Shown here in pieces: positions 24,395 through 33,183 of a DNA stretch of 50,884 nucleotides. Position numbers and translations under genes: made by a program. The stretch is taken from contig NZ_JAALCR010000038.1 in NCBI RefSeq assembly GCF_011065895.1, positions 1 to 50,884 on the forward strand. Reading direction: 5' to 3'. Position 1 is the first letter of the stretch, and the number at the start of each line of letters is the position of its first letter. The notes under the pieces were generated by a model. The model saw only the letters and a list, made by a program, of their open reading frames with translations. It searched no databases and had not been told where the DNA came from. The stretch is from Paludisphaera rhizosphaerae (lineage in GTDB: Bacteria > Planctomycetota > Planctomycetia > Isosphaerales > Isosphaeraceae).

Positions 24395-25417
24395 ATGTCG
24401 ATCATGACGACGCGGCGTTTGATTGTCGCCCTGACCTTCGTCGCGGCGGCGGGGCGGGCTTTCGCCGAGGACGGCAAGGCCCCTGCTCCGGGGTCGCCGA
24501 TCGTCTTCTCGGACGACTCGCGGTTGGGTAAGCCGTACGCCAAGGATCCCTCGGTCGTGAAGTTCCGGGGGGCGTACTGGATGTACTACTCGCTCCCCGG
24601 GATGAAGGCCGGCCCCCAGGGGTTCGCGCTGGGGTGGTCGATCGGCGTGGCGAAGAGCGACGACCTCAAGAGCTGGAAGAAGGTCGGCGAGATCCTCCCC
24701 GAGCAGGAGGTCGAGCGCAACGGGATCTGCGCGCCGGGGGCGCGGGTGGTTGGCGACCGGCTCCACCTGTTCTACCAGACGTACGGCAACGGCGCCCGCG
24801 ACGCCATCTGCCACGCCGTCTCCGAAGACGGCGTCCACTTCGACCGCGACAAGAGCAACCCCGTGTTCCACCCCACCGGGGCCTGGAGCGTCGGCCGGGC
24901 GATTGACGCGGAGCTGTTCGAGTGGAAGGGGAAGTACTTCCTCTACTACGCGACCCGCGACCCCGAGATGAAGATTCAGATGCTCGGAGTGGCGACCTCT
25001 GCCGGCCCGGATTCGTTCGGCAGCGGCGGCTGGACCGACCTCAGCGTCGACGGCCCGCTCCTGAAGCCGGAACTTCCCTGGGAGGGCAAGTGCATCGAGG
25101 CCGCGTCGCTCTGCACCCGTGACGGCAAGGTCTTCATGTTCTACGCCGGCGCGTTCAACAACGCCCCCCAGCAGATCGGCGTCGCCGTCAGCGACGACGC
25201 CGTCCACTTCCAGCGCCTGAGCGACAAGCCCTTCCTCCCCAACGGCCCGCCCGGCTCGTGGAACTCCTCCGAGTCCGGCCACCCCGGCGTCTTCGTCGAC
25301 GACGACGGGTCGACATATCTCTTCTATCAGGGGAACGACACGAAGGGCAAAACCTGGAGCCTGGCTCGCCTTCGCGTGGAATGGAAGGACGGCAAGCCCG
25401 TCCCGGCGGCCGAGTGA
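24395..25417 (+). CDS. Secreted five-bladed beta-propeller glycoside hydrolase (GH43-like)
   Basis: A 340-aa protein with a signal peptide (TTRRLIVALTFVAAAGRAFA). Propeller blades are visible as repeats of YWMYYS, LHLFYQTYG, KYFLYYATRD, KVFMFYAGAF and TYLFYQGN. The catalytic Asp is likely in AKDPSVVKF, as in GH43/GH32/GH68-type hydrolases, and a late Glu in SSESGHPGVF could be the acid. The ATG at this position has GAGGA at proper spacing. Substrate is probably a plant or microbial polysaccharide fragment, but linkage cannot be predicted. Confidence 0.85.
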   Translation: MSIMTTRRLIVALTFVAAAGRAFAEDGKAPAPGSPIVFSDDSRLGKPYAKDPSVVKFRGAYWMYYSLPGMKAGPQGFALGWSIGVAKSDDLKSWKKVGEILPEQEVERNGICAPGARVVGDRLHLFYQTYGNGARDAICHAVSEDGVHFDRDKSNPVFHPTGAWSVGRAIDAELFEWKGKYFLYYATRDPEMKIQMLGVATSAGPDSFGSGGWTDLSVDGPLLKPELPWEGKCIEAASLCTRDGKVFMFYAGAFNNAPQQIGVAVSDDAVHFQRLSDKPFLPNGPPGSWNSSESGHPGVFVDDDGSTYLFYQGNDTKGKTWSLARLRVEWKDGKPVPAAE

Positions 25418-25480
25418 GCGAGGGTTCGTGAATCTCGTCGACAGGGCGACGGTGCAGATTGAAGTCCAGGGGGAGTGCGG

Positions 25481-26140
25481 ATGGGCGCTTATCAGATCCT
25501 TCGGCGCATCAGCCGCATGCCGGGAGTCCGCTCGCTCATCCCGCAGGGCCTGCGCAATCGCGGGATCAGCCTGCTGCGGAGAGATTCGGTCGCCGACTTC
25601 CCCGACCGCGTCTATATGGAGAAGTCCATCCTTCCCGCCGTGGTCGCCCTCGACCCCCGGCGCGTGCTGGATGTGGGGGTCGAGACCTACACGCAGCACT
25701 ACCACACGTTCTATCCTGAGACCTGCGAGTACTGGACGATCGACTTCAACCCGGACGTGGTCCCGCTGGCCCGGCCCGGCCGCCACGTCCTGGGTGACGT
25801 TCGCGAGGCCGACAAGCATTTCGACCCCGCCTCGATCGACGTCGTCCTGGCCAACGGCCCGTTCGGCTTCGGGATCGACTCCGAGGTCGAGCAGGCCGAG
25901 ACGATCGAGACGATCCGACGACTGCTGACGCCCCGGGGCTGGATGCTCATCGGCTGGAACCAGGCCGGCGACGGACTCCCCACCGTCGCCGCCGGCCGCC
26001 AGCCGGGCCACATCGTCGACCCAACCCGGCTGGCCGTCGTCCGCGACCACTTCGACCACGTCGGCCCCGGCGGGCTCCCCGCCCGCAAGACGTTCGGCGA
26101 CTGCTCCCACGTCTACGACTGGTTCCGCGCCCGCTCTTGA
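25481..26140 (+). CDS. SAM-dependent methyltransferase-like protein
   Basis: A 219-aa protein. The Rossmann motif I is VLDVGVETYT, followed by YWTIDFNPDVVPL (the acidic end of beta2) and HVLGDVREADKHF (beta3-beta4 region). The motif IV position reads DVVLANGPFGFGID, and RRLLTPRGWMLIGWN is the typical post-motif helix-strand. The N-terminus is basic and amphipathic without a clear signal peptide. GGGGGAG lies upstream of the ATG. Methyl acceptor unknown; it ends 16 bp from a convergent gene. Confidence 0.8.
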   Translation: MGAYQILRRISRMPGVRSLIPQGLRNRGISLLRRDSVADFPDRVYMEKSILPAVVALDPRRVLDVGVETYTQHYHTFYPETCEYWTIDFNPDVVPLARPGRHVLGDVREADKHFDPASIDVVLANGPFGFGIDSEVEQAETIETIRRLLTPRGWMLIGWNQAGDGLPTVAAGRQPGHIVDPTRLAVVRDHFDHVGPGGLPARKTFGDCSHVYDWFRARS

Positions 26141-26156
26141 ATCGGACGGACGGCGC

Positions 26157-27209
26157 TCAGTCGACCTTGGCGGGGAGGAACGTGAACGGCTCCGACCTGC
26201 GGAACGAGGTCGAGGCGTCGCCGTTGTACGTGGTCCCATCGGACAGTGTGAGCTTCTTGACGGGAGAGCCCTCCGCGAAGTCGATTTCCGAGAGCTTCAC
26301 CCAGAACACCGTCGGGCTGGTGGCGGAGTCGAAGTAGAGGGTTCGGTCCTTCGCGTCGTGGACCGTCCGCCAGACCGTGCTGGCGATGTTCGGCTCTCCC
26401 GGCGTGGTGATCCCCAGCGGGACCGAGACGCTCCGGATCACGCTGAAGATCGTCGCGAGCGCCCGCGATTCATCGGAGATCGGCGGGATCGTCTTGATGA
26501 AGTACGACGCCCGCACGAAACGGTCGGCGGCGCGGATCCCGCCCGGCAGCATGACGTCGCCGCCGATCGCGTCCCAGTAGCCGTTGATCGCGAGCTGCCT
26601 GTCGAACGTCGGCGAGTTGGTCATCACCGGGTACTCCCGGCCGTGGTGGATCTTGAGGACGCCGCCGATGTACTCGAAGACCGCGGTGTCCCCGGTCGGG
26701 TCGGTGATCGCCAGGTGGCCGGTCGCCGGGCTGCCGTTGGGCAGGATCGGGGCGACGACCCGGAAGGGCTCCTTGCGGAGGGCTTCCACGGCCTCGGCGA
26801 CGGTCCCGAACTGGTCGAGCACGTACTGGGTCCACAGGCTGATCGAGAGGGTCGGCTTCGAGCCGTCGGCCTTGCCGTAGTCGGACTCGGCCAGGTACAG
26901 GATGTTGGCGACGAGCCCCTTCTCGTTCATGCCGTCGACGCTCGCGATCTCGTACATCGTGGCGACCACGCTGCCGTACTTGCTCGTCCACGAGAACGAG
27001 TTCGACCCGGCCGCCCCGTCCCGCTTCACGCCCCGAGGCAGCGCGTAGAGGTTCGTCCGGGTGTCCTCCATCCAGTCGAACGACCGGGCCACGAGCACCC
27101 CGTGATCGGGGCCGAGATACACGCACCGCGTGCAGGCGAGCGCAACGTCGCTCGCCGAACCGAGGATCACGACGGCGACCGCGAGTGATCGAAAGATGGC
27201 TTTCATCAT
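26157..27209 (-). CDS. Linear amide C-N hydrolase (choloylglycine hydrolase family)
   Basis: A 350-aa Ntn hydrolase. The signal peptide (KAIFRSLAVAVVILGSASDV) ends at ALA, directly followed by CTRCVY; cleavage there exposes the Cys that serves as nucleophile in this family. RSFDWMEDTRT, GMNEKGLVANILYL and the late TVWRTVHDAKDRTLYFDSA are conserved in bile-salt hydrolase/penicillin V acylase relatives. It acts in the periplasm on an amide substrate that cannot be named. Start ATG 27209 or 27206; Shine-Dalgarno weak. Confidence 0.88.
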   Translation of the reverse strand: MMKAIFRSLAVAVVILGSASDVALACTRCVYLGPDHGVLVARSFDWMEDTRTNLYALPRGVKRDGAAGSNSFSWTSKYGSVVATMYEIASVDGMNEKGLVANILYLAESDYGKADGSKPTLSISLWTQYVLDQFGTVAEAVEALRKEPFRVVAPILPNGSPATGHLAITDPTGDTAVFEYIGGVLKIHHGREYPVMTNSPTFDRQLAINGYWDAIGGDVMLPGGIRAADRFVRASYFIKTIPPISDESRALATIFSVIRSVSVPLGITTPGEPNIASTVWRTVHDAKDRTLYFDSATSPTVFWVKLSEIDFAEGSPVKKLTLSDGTTYNGDASTSFRRSEPFTFLPAKVD

Positions 27210-27343
27210 GGTACAAGCGTCTCTTCGAATGAACCTTCGACCGCGACCGCATCGCGCACGGTCCTGCTCAAAGCGTAGGACGCGAATCGCGGCGAGGAGG
27301 TCTCCAAGAGCCAAGCTTGATCCAGAACGACTTCGAAACGAGA

Positions 27344-27383
27344 GAGCCGGATCGGTCGGGCTGGGCCCGTTCCCATCCGGCTC
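27344..27383 (-). terminator. Hairpin downstream of the CHRD/PEP-CTERM gene
   Basis: GAGCCGGAT at 27344-27352 pairs perfectly with ATCCGGCTC at 27375-27383. It lies 33 bp after the stop on the minus strand, with only a short T-rich run beyond it. Confidence 0.5.
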
Positions 27384-27415
27384 GACTGATGGACGGTTTC
27401 GGTCGTTTTAGACGC

Positions 27416-28015
27416 TTATGCGCGGGCCTTGCGGCGACGGCTGAGGGCCAGGACGCCGATCGCGCCGCACCCCAGCAGGGCGATGCTTGAGGGCTCAGGG
27501 ATAGGCGCGAGGAAGCCTCGGATTTCGCCGCCCGGGGCGAACGTCGTGTGGATGTTCAGATAGGCGCGGCCTTCCGCCAGGGCGGTCGCGAACGCCGCTT
27601 CCGCGAGGGGGACGGTATTGCCGTTGGCCGTGACGTAGGCGGGGTTGTAGAACGAGGCGAGGCTGGTGTCGAACGTCTGGTCGTAGGTGCCGGACGTCAC
27701 GCCCAGGGGGAAGCCGCTGAACGTCGGAACCTGGGTGGCGACGATCGCCGTCCCGGTTCCCGGCACGGTCGTCGCGGCGTGGATGTGCGAGGCCGTCGTG
27801 GTGCCCAACAGCCCGCTGAAGGTGACGGAGATGTGGAGGGAGTGGGCGGCCAGGTCGAAATCCACCTGAGCGAAGCCCGTGCCGGGCGACGCGTTCGGCG
27901 GGCTCTCGGCCGGCCCGCTCAGGGTCGCAAAGTACGTGATCAGTGCAGCCTGAGAGACCGAGGGGGCGGCCAGGACGAGGGCCAATACGAATGACGTCCC
28001 GACGATGCGGATCAT
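27416..28015 (-). CDS. CHRD-domain protein with PEP-CTERM sorting signal
   Basis: A 199-aa exported protein: a signal peptide (IRIVGTSFVLALVLAAPSVS), then a CHRD domain with LSGPAESPPNASPGTGFAQV, HIHAATTVPGTG and YLNIHTTFAPGGEIRGFL. The C-terminus is a PEP-CTERM tripartite signal: PEPSSIALL, a hydrophobic helix and RRRKARA. Such tails are processed by exosortase at the cell surface. The start has GGAG upstream; the longer in-frame start is poorer because the signal peptide would be buried. Confidence 0.9.
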   Translation of the reverse strand: MIRIVGTSFVLALVLAAPSVSQAALITYFATLSGPAESPPNASPGTGFAQVDFDLAAHSLHISVTFSGLLGTTTASHIHAATTVPGTGTAIVATQVPTFSGFPLGVTSGTYDQTFDTSLASFYNPAYVTANGNTVPLAEAAFATALAEGRAYLNIHTTFAPGGEIRGFLAPIPEPSSIALLGCGAIGVLALSRRRKARA

Positions 28016-28134
28016 GATCTGTCTCCGGAAAGGATGCGAGGGAATTGGGATGCCCCGGAGAGTAGCAGGCCCTGGCCCAGAATCCAAGATAGTAGTTTGG
28101 ATATGCAAAAACCGCTTATTTGAATCTGCGAACG

Positions 28135-28180
28135 AAAAAACCGGACGAAGCAGGTAGGATTCCCTGCTCTCGCCCGGTTT
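28135..28180 (-). terminator. Rho-independent terminator of lon
   Basis: On the minus strand AACCGGGCGAGAGCAGG pairs with CCTGCTTCGTCCGGTT (one bulge/mismatch), and a run of six T follows. It lies 30 bp after the lon stop codon. This is the clearest intrinsic terminator in the window. Confidence 0.85.
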
Positions 28181-28209
28181 GGCATCTTCACGATCGGAAG
28201 CGTCTGGAA

Positions 28210-30759
28210 TCAGCCCACGGGTTCCAGGACCCGAGGCTCGACTGGCGAGGACGACGGCTCGAAGACGATGGCGAAGACCTCGTCGAGGTTCGAGACGCAG
28301 TGGAAAACCAAGGCCTCACGGACGTCGGCCGGGATGTCTTCGAGGTCGGCCTCGTTCTTCTTGGGGAGGATGATCTCCTTGACCCCGGCGCGGTGGGCGC
28401 CGAGGACTTTTTCCTTCACGCCGCCGATCGGCAGGACGCGGCCTCGCAGGGTGATCTCACCCGTCATGGCGACGTCGCTGCGCACCGGGCGGTTGGTCAG
28501 GGCCGAGACGATCGCCGAGGCCATCGCCACGCCCGCCGAGGGGCCGTCCTTGGGGATGGCGCCCGCAGGTACGTGGATGTGGACCTCGATCGGGCCCGTC
28601 CGGTCGTCGGGGATCTTCAGGGCCCGCGCGTTGGTCGCGGCGTAGGTCACGGCGGCCCGCGCCGATTCCTTCATTACGTCGCCGAGCTGGCCGGTCAGGA
28701 TCAGGCCGACGCTGCCGGGGCCCGCGTAGGTCCCGTCGCCCTCTTCGGGCTTGCGACCGGACTGGAGCCGGCGGACGGCGGCCTCGACGAACATGATGTC
28801 GCCGCCGGCCGGGGTGTAGTACATGCCCGTGGCCACGCCGACTTCCGGCCCCTCGCTGACGTGCTCCGGGTGAACCCGGGGCCGACCCAGCAGGTCGTGG
28901 ACGTCGTCCGCGTCGATGGTCAGGTCGACGGTCTGGCCGGCGGCGAGCTTTCGCGCCAGCTTGCGGGTCACGGCGCCGATCTGGCGTTCCAGCTGGCGGA
29001 CGCCGCTCTCGCGGGTGTACTCGCTGACGACCGCCGCCACGGCCTTTTCGCTGAACGTCACGCCGGAGTCCATCAGGCCCGATTCCTCAAGCTGCCGGGG
29101 GATCAGGTACGTCTTGGCGATCTCGGCCTTCTCGCGCTCGGTGTAGCCTGCGAAGTCCACCACCTCCATCCGGTCCAGAAGCGGGCCGGGGATGTTCTGG
29201 ATGAAGTTCGCCGTGGCCACGAAGAGCACCTCGCTCAGGTCGAACGGGATGTTCATGTAGTTGTCGGTGAACGTATCGTTCTGCGCCGGGTCAAGGACTT
29301 CCAGCAGCGCGCTGGCGGGGTCGCCCTGGTGGGAGATCCCCAGCTTGTCGACCTCGTCGAGCAGGAAGACGGGGTTCTTGGTCCCGGCTTGCTTGAGGCC
29401 CTGGATGATCCGGCCCGGCATGGCGCCGACATACGTTCGACGGTGGCCGCGGATGTCGGCCTCGTCGCGGATGCCGCCGAGTGCGACGCGGACGTACTTC
29501 CGCCCCAGCGCCCGGGCGATCGACTTGGCGATCGACGTCTTTCCCACGCCCGGCGGGCCGACGAACAGCAGGATCGGGCCGCGGGCCATCGCCTTGGCCT
29601 TCGCCTCCTTGCCGTCGGTGATCGTCTTGTCGTCGTCGACCTTCGCGGCCAGCGACGGCGTGGCGGTCTCCTTGGCGTCCTTCAGCTTCGACGCGGCGCA
29701 CTCGCCGGACGTCTCGACCTCCTCGGCCACCTTCTTGGCGCGGAGCTGGCGCACGGCCAGGAACTCCAGGACGCGGTCCTTGACGTCCTCCAGCCCGTAG
29801 TGGTCGTTGTCGAGAACCTCGGTGGCGTGCTTGAGGTCCAGGTCGTCGTCCGACCGCGTGTTCCAGGGGAGCTCGGCGATCCACTCCAGGTAGGTGCGGA
29901 TGACCTGCGCTTCCATCGACTCGCGGCCTGAGCGCTCCAGTCGGCCCAGCTCGCGCTCGACCTCGGCGCGGCCCTCCTTGGGGAGTTCCAGCTTGCCGAG
30001 CTTCTCGCGCAGCTCGATCATCTCACGCGACTGGTCGTCGTCGCCCAGCTCCTTCTGGATGGCCTTGAGCTGTTCGCGCAGGAACATCTCGCGCTGGCGT
30101 TCGCCCAGCTCTTCCTGCACCTGCGACTTGATCTCGGCCTGCGCGGCGAGCATGCCGATCTGGCGCTGCATCTGGATGAGGACACGGCGCAGCCGCTCCT
30201 CGACGCCGAGGGTCTCCAGCAGCAACTGCTTGTCGGCCACAGGCAGCTCGACGTAGCCGGCCACGAGGTCGGCGAACCGGCCGGGCTCGGTGACCGAGTC
30301 GAGAACCTGGTGCAGCACCTCGTCGGGAAGGCCGCGACGCTCGCCCAGCTCCATCGCCCGCTCGCGGGTTTCCTTGTACAACGCGGCGAACGCGGCGTCG
30401 TTCTCGTCGAGAGGCGGGACCTCGGCGATCGGCATGAGGTCGGCGGTGAGATAGTCCTGATCGTCGTGATAGTTGAGCACGACGGCGCGGTGCTCGCCCT
30501 GGAGCAAGAGCTGGACGCCCCCCAGCCCGCGCTGGACCTGGCCGATCTTCCCGACCACGCCCATCGTGTAAAGCTGGTCGGTCGTCGGCTCGTCGACGTT
30601 CTCGCGCTGGGCGACCGCGAAGACCTCCCGGTTCTCCTTCAGCGCCGCCTCGATCGCATGCAGCGTACCAGGCCGACCCACTCCGATCGGCACCGTCAGC
30701 CCCGGATAAATCACGGTGCCCCGCAAAGGCAGCACCGGCAGTGTTTGTCGTTCCGCCAT
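28210..30759 (-). CDS. lon: ATP-dependent Lon protease
   Basis: An 849-aa LonA homologue that degrades misfolded and regulatory proteins in the cytosol. Seen are the N-terminal LON domain (LPVLPLRGTVIYPGLTVPI), a coiled-coil helical region at about 180-300, the AAA+ module with GPPGVGKTS (K407) and VFLLDEVDKLG, and the protease domain with KDGPSAGVAM (catalytic S741) and the partner lysine in GGVKEKVLGAHRAG. The ATG has GGAGG and AAAGG close upstream. A long insert with TVGE-like charged text at about 355-385 between helical region and Walker A is longer than in E. coli Lon. Confidence 0.97.
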   Translation of the reverse strand: MAERQTLPVLPLRGTVIYPGLTVPIGVGRPGTLHAIEAALKENREVFAVAQRENVDEPTTDQLYTMGVVGKIGQVQRGLGGVQLLLQGEHRAVVLNYHDDQDYLTADLMPIAEVPPLDENDAAFAALYKETRERAMELGERRGLPDEVLHQVLDSVTEPGRFADLVAGYVELPVADKQLLLETLGVEERLRRVLIQMQRQIGMLAAQAEIKSQVQEELGERQREMFLREQLKAIQKELGDDDQSREMIELREKLGKLELPKEGRAEVERELGRLERSGRESMEAQVIRTYLEWIAELPWNTRSDDDLDLKHATEVLDNDHYGLEDVKDRVLEFLAVRQLRAKKVAEEVETSGECAASKLKDAKETATPSLAAKVDDDKTITDGKEAKAKAMARGPILLFVGPPGVGKTSIAKSIARALGRKYVRVALGGIRDEADIRGHRRTYVGAMPGRIIQGLKQAGTKNPVFLLDEVDKLGISHQGDPASALLEVLDPAQNDTFTDNYMNIPFDLSEVLFVATANFIQNIPGPLLDRMEVVDFAGYTEREKAEIAKTYLIPRQLEESGLMDSGVTFSEKAVAAVVSEYTRESGVRQLERQIGAVTRKLARKLAAGQTVDLTIDADDVHDLLGRPRVHPEHVSEGPEVGVATGMYYTPAGGDIMFVEAAVRRLQSGRKPEEGDGTYAGPGSVGLILTGQLGDVMKESARAAVTYAATNARALKIPDDRTGPIEVHIHVPAGAIPKDGPSAGVAMASAIVSALTNRPVRSDVAMTGEITLRGRVLPIGGVKEKVLGAHRAGVKEIILPKKNEADLEDIPADVREALVFHCVSNLDEVFAIVFEPSSSPVEPRVLEPVG

Positions 30760-30806
30760 CCTTTCGCCTCCTCCCTTCCCTATGCTCGACCCGCTACCGT
30801 AGTAAT

Positions 30807-30835
30807 CTAGTAGGTGTACGAACGGTCGCCGTCAA
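30807..30835 (-). promoter_or_regulatory. Candidate lon promoter
   Basis: On the minus strand TTGACG (30830-30835) is followed after 17 bp by TACTAG (30807-30812). The -35 matches the sigma-70 consensus well and the -10 only partly. No heat-shock inverted repeat was recognised. Confidence 0.3.
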
Positions 30836-30981
30836 GTGTGCGAATAAATACGAAGGCGCATCAAGGACGGCCGTCGGCGAGACCGCCGAAGGCGGCGCTC
30901 ACGAGGGTATAGTAGGACGACACGGCGACATCGTCCGATTTCTCCTCGCCGGAACGGTCCTCCTGCATCGGAGCGAACCTG

Positions 30982-31176
30982 GTGACCGCCTCCCCGACGC
31001 CGGATAAGAATGATGGAGAGCCTTCCCAAGACCGCGACCGCCTCCGCGAAGCGTGTCTTGAGCGTCTCCGGCAAGAGGTGCGGATTGGACTCGAGCAAAT
31101 CGAGCGCGGCGAGTTGATCCCGCTGGACGTTTGGGGGACTCTCGCCCGCGCCCGGGCGCGTCGCGCGGGGAGATGA
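30982..31176 (+). CDS. Antitoxin-like small helical protein (64 aa)
   Basis: GTG start with GGAG upstream. The product is charged and helical: RLREACLERLRQEVRIGLEQ, then IERGELIPLDVWGTLARARA and RRAGR. The pattern ...GLEQIERGE-(L/F)-(I/V)-x-L/F-D is typical of the C-terminal half of ParD- and CC2985-type antitoxins that bind a toxin groove. A canonical RelE/ParE toxin does not follow; instead a DUF6940-like gene begins 4 bp after the stop. Confidence 0.7.
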   Translation: MTASPTPDKNDGEPSQDRDRLREACLERLRQEVRIGLEQIERGELIPLDVWGTLARARARRAGR

Positions 31177-31180
31177 AATC

Positions 31181-31774
31181 GTGTGGCGACTGGAGAGCGA
31201 GAGCCCCAGAGCGGATCTGGTACGCTGGCGGATCACAGGCCAGGACGGCGTCGACCTGTCCTTCGGCGACATGCTGACGCGGCTTTCCAACGAGAAGGCG
31301 TTTCGTGAGGCGTGGATTGGGGCGCTCCGAAGCGTGCCCATGGATGCGTACTGCTGGGAGTGCCCACCCGTAACGGCGACGACGTCTTCGCGACCCTTTG
31401 AGTGTGTGTTGGTTGAGAGCCCTCTCCTCCGCAGGCTGACTCCGGATCCCAGTCCCTTCGCCGAGCACCTCACCAGCGACTGTAGCGTCGTCGCCTTCTC
31501 AAACCTTGGAGGAGATTCCCTACTCATCGTTCCTTGCCCAAGGTCGGGCCGCGACTTCGCCCACCTCGCGAGGTTCATGAAGGCCGCCGACGACTCGCAG
31601 GTCGACGAACTCTGGCGACAGGTCGGCGCGAGCGTCCTGGAGAGGCTGGGGGAGGTGCCGTTGTGGCTGAGCACCGCCGGACTCGGCGTTTCCTGGCTGC
31701 ACGTGCGCCTGGACAGCCGGCCCAAGTACTACCGGCATACGCCCTACAAAACCCCTCCAGCGAATCACTGGTGA
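31181..31774 (+). CDS. DUF6940-like protein
   Basis: A 197-aa soluble protein with FREAWIGALRSVPMDAYCWE, CPPVTATTSSRPFECVLVES, VAFSNLGGDSLLIVPCP, DFAHLARFMKAA and a strongly conserved C-terminus PLWLSTAGLGVSWLHVRLDS, PKYYRHTPYK. These blocks match my recollection of the DUF6940 family, for which no function is established. GTG start with GGGGAG upstream. The 4-bp gap after the antitoxin-like gene implies one transcript. Confidence 0.75.
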   Translation: MWRLESESPRADLVRWRITGQDGVDLSFGDMLTRLSNEKAFREAWIGALRSVPMDAYCWECPPVTATTSSRPFECVLVESPLLRRLTPDPSPFAEHLTSDCSVVAFSNLGGDSLLIVPCPRSGRDFAHLARFMKAADDSQVDELWRQVGASVLERLGEVPLWLSTAGLGVSWLHVRLDSRPKYYRHTPYKTPPANHW

Positions 31775-31910
31775 GTTGTGTCGATTGTTTCTGACAAAAC
31801 CGTCTTGATTGGTGAAGTCGCATGGTGCATGCTGTGGGAAACGGGCTTTTCGCGACGCGAGGCTGCGCCGGGGGCTCGTCCCCACCCGCTTGCAGCATGG
31901 AGGTCCGACC

Positions 31911-32930
31911 ATGGCGGACCGCACCGATCGGCGGCGATTTTTGAATGCGACGCTCCTGGGGGCGGCTGGCGCCGGGGCGGCGCTGAGTCGTGAGGAGACG
32001 ATCCTGGGGGCGGCGGTCGACGAGGGGAAGGTCGACGCGCCGGCGCGGCCCGTCTACAAGGGGGATCCCCTGCCCCGCGGCCGGCTCGGCAAGCTGGAGA
32101 TCAGCCGGCTGATCATGGGGGGGAACCTCGTCGGCGGCTTCGCGCACAGCCGCGATTTGCTCTACGTCTCGCGGCTGCTCCGCGAGTACAACACCGACGA
32201 CCGGATCTTCGAGACGCTGGCCCTGGCCGAGAGGTCCGGCATCAACACCGTCCAGTTCAACACGGGCTGCTATCCTTATATCGAAAAGTACAACCGAGAA
32301 CACGGCGGCAAGATGCAGGCGATCCTCTGCGTCGACGCCGATTTCAACGACCCGGTCAGGGTGAAGGACCAGATTCAGGAGATGGTGGGTCGGGGCGTGG
32401 CCGCGCTTTACACCCACGGCATGTTCACCGACCGCTGCGTGATGAACGGCAAGCTCGACGTGGTGGCGAAGTACGTCGAGATGATCAAGGCGGCGGGCGT
32501 TCCCGCCGGCGTGGGGAGCCACTCGCTGGAGACGACGATCGCCAGCGAGAAGGAAGGCTGGAACCCCGACTATTACGTCAAGACGTTCCACCCCGACGCC
32601 TACTGGTCGGCCTCGCCGCCGGAGGCTCGCGACGAGTGGTGCTGGTATCGCGAATACAGCCAGGACCACGACAAGTACCACGACAACATCTTCTGCGTCA
32701 GCCCGACCCGCACCGAGGAGGTCATGAAGGCCGCCAATAAGCCCTGGCTCGCCTTCAAGGTCATGGCCGCCGGCGCTCTGACGCCCCAGGTCGGCTTCCA
32801 GTTCGCCTACTCCCACGGGGCCGACTTCATCATCGCCGGCATGTTCGACTTCCAGGTCGCCGACGACGTCAGCATCGCCGTCAAGGCCCTGAAACGCAGC
32901 CAGAAGCGCGAACGCCCCTGGTTTGGGTGA
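31911..32930 (+). CDS. Tat-exported aldo/keto reductase-like TIM-barrel protein
   Basis: A 339-aa protein with a twin-arginine signal (DRRRFLNATLLGAAGAGAAL). After it comes LPRGRLGKLEISRLIMGGN, a pattern like the N-terminal strand of aldo/keto reductases, then barrel-like elements (GINTVQFNTGCYPY, GVAALYTHGMFTDR, GVPAGVGSHSLET, NIFCVSPTRTEE). The usual Asp-Tyr-Lys-His tetrad is not obvious, so reductase activity is uncertain. GGAGG sits seven bases before the ATG. Many planctomycetes carry secreted proteins of this kind without known substrate. Confidence 0.8.
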   Translation: MADRTDRRRFLNATLLGAAGAGAALSREETILGAAVDEGKVDAPARPVYKGDPLPRGRLGKLEISRLIMGGNLVGGFAHSRDLLYVSRLLREYNTDDRIFETLALAERSGINTVQFNTGCYPYIEKYNREHGGKMQAILCVDADFNDPVRVKDQIQEMVGRGVAALYTHGMFTDRCVMNGKLDVVAKYVEMIKAAGVPAGVGSHSLETTIASEKEGWNPDYYVKTFHPDAYWSASPPEARDEWCWYREYSQDHDKYHDNIFCVSPTRTEEVMKAANKPWLAFKVMAAGALTPQVGFQFAYSHGADFIIAGMFDFQVADDVSIAVKALKRSQKRERPWFG

Positions 32931-32955
32931 GTCTTGCAAGCTGCGACCTCTGGTT

Positions 32956-32999
32956 CCCTCTCCCGCCGGGAGAGGGTGGCCCGAAGGGCCGGGTGAGGG
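32956..32999 (+). repeat. Intergenic palindromic repeat (CCCTCATCC family, inverted form)
   Basis: CCCTCTCCCGCCGGGAGAGGG is a palindrome, followed by GGCCCGAAGGGCC and GGGTGAGGG. It has the same architecture as 24316-24367 in the opposite orientation. Confidence 0.7.
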
Positions 33000-33068
33000 T
33001 CGTCGGACCTGGACGCATGGCCTGGGTTTGCCGCTAGCAAGGCCGACATGCCCTCCGCGCTCCGGTGA

Positions 33069-33113
33069 CCCTCATCCGCCGCTGCGCGGCACCTTCTCCC
33101 GAGGGGAGAAGGG
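33069..33113 (+). repeat. Intergenic palindromic repeat (CCCTCATCC family)
   Basis: CCCTCATCC, then GCCGCTGCGCGGC, then CCTTCTCCC with GGGAGAAGG. It faces the copy at 32956-32999 across 70 bp, so the two can pair as a larger inverted repeat. Confidence 0.7.
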
Positions 33114-33183
33114 ACGACTTGCCATCATGGCGGTTCCGGGCCAGAATCCAGGGACTCCCCGTCCGTCGCCCGGAGGAACGCCC

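Noticed and set aside
28120-29931. 603-aa plus-strand ORF opposite lon
   Set aside because: Pure complement of conserved lon coding sequence, with no start context or motif.
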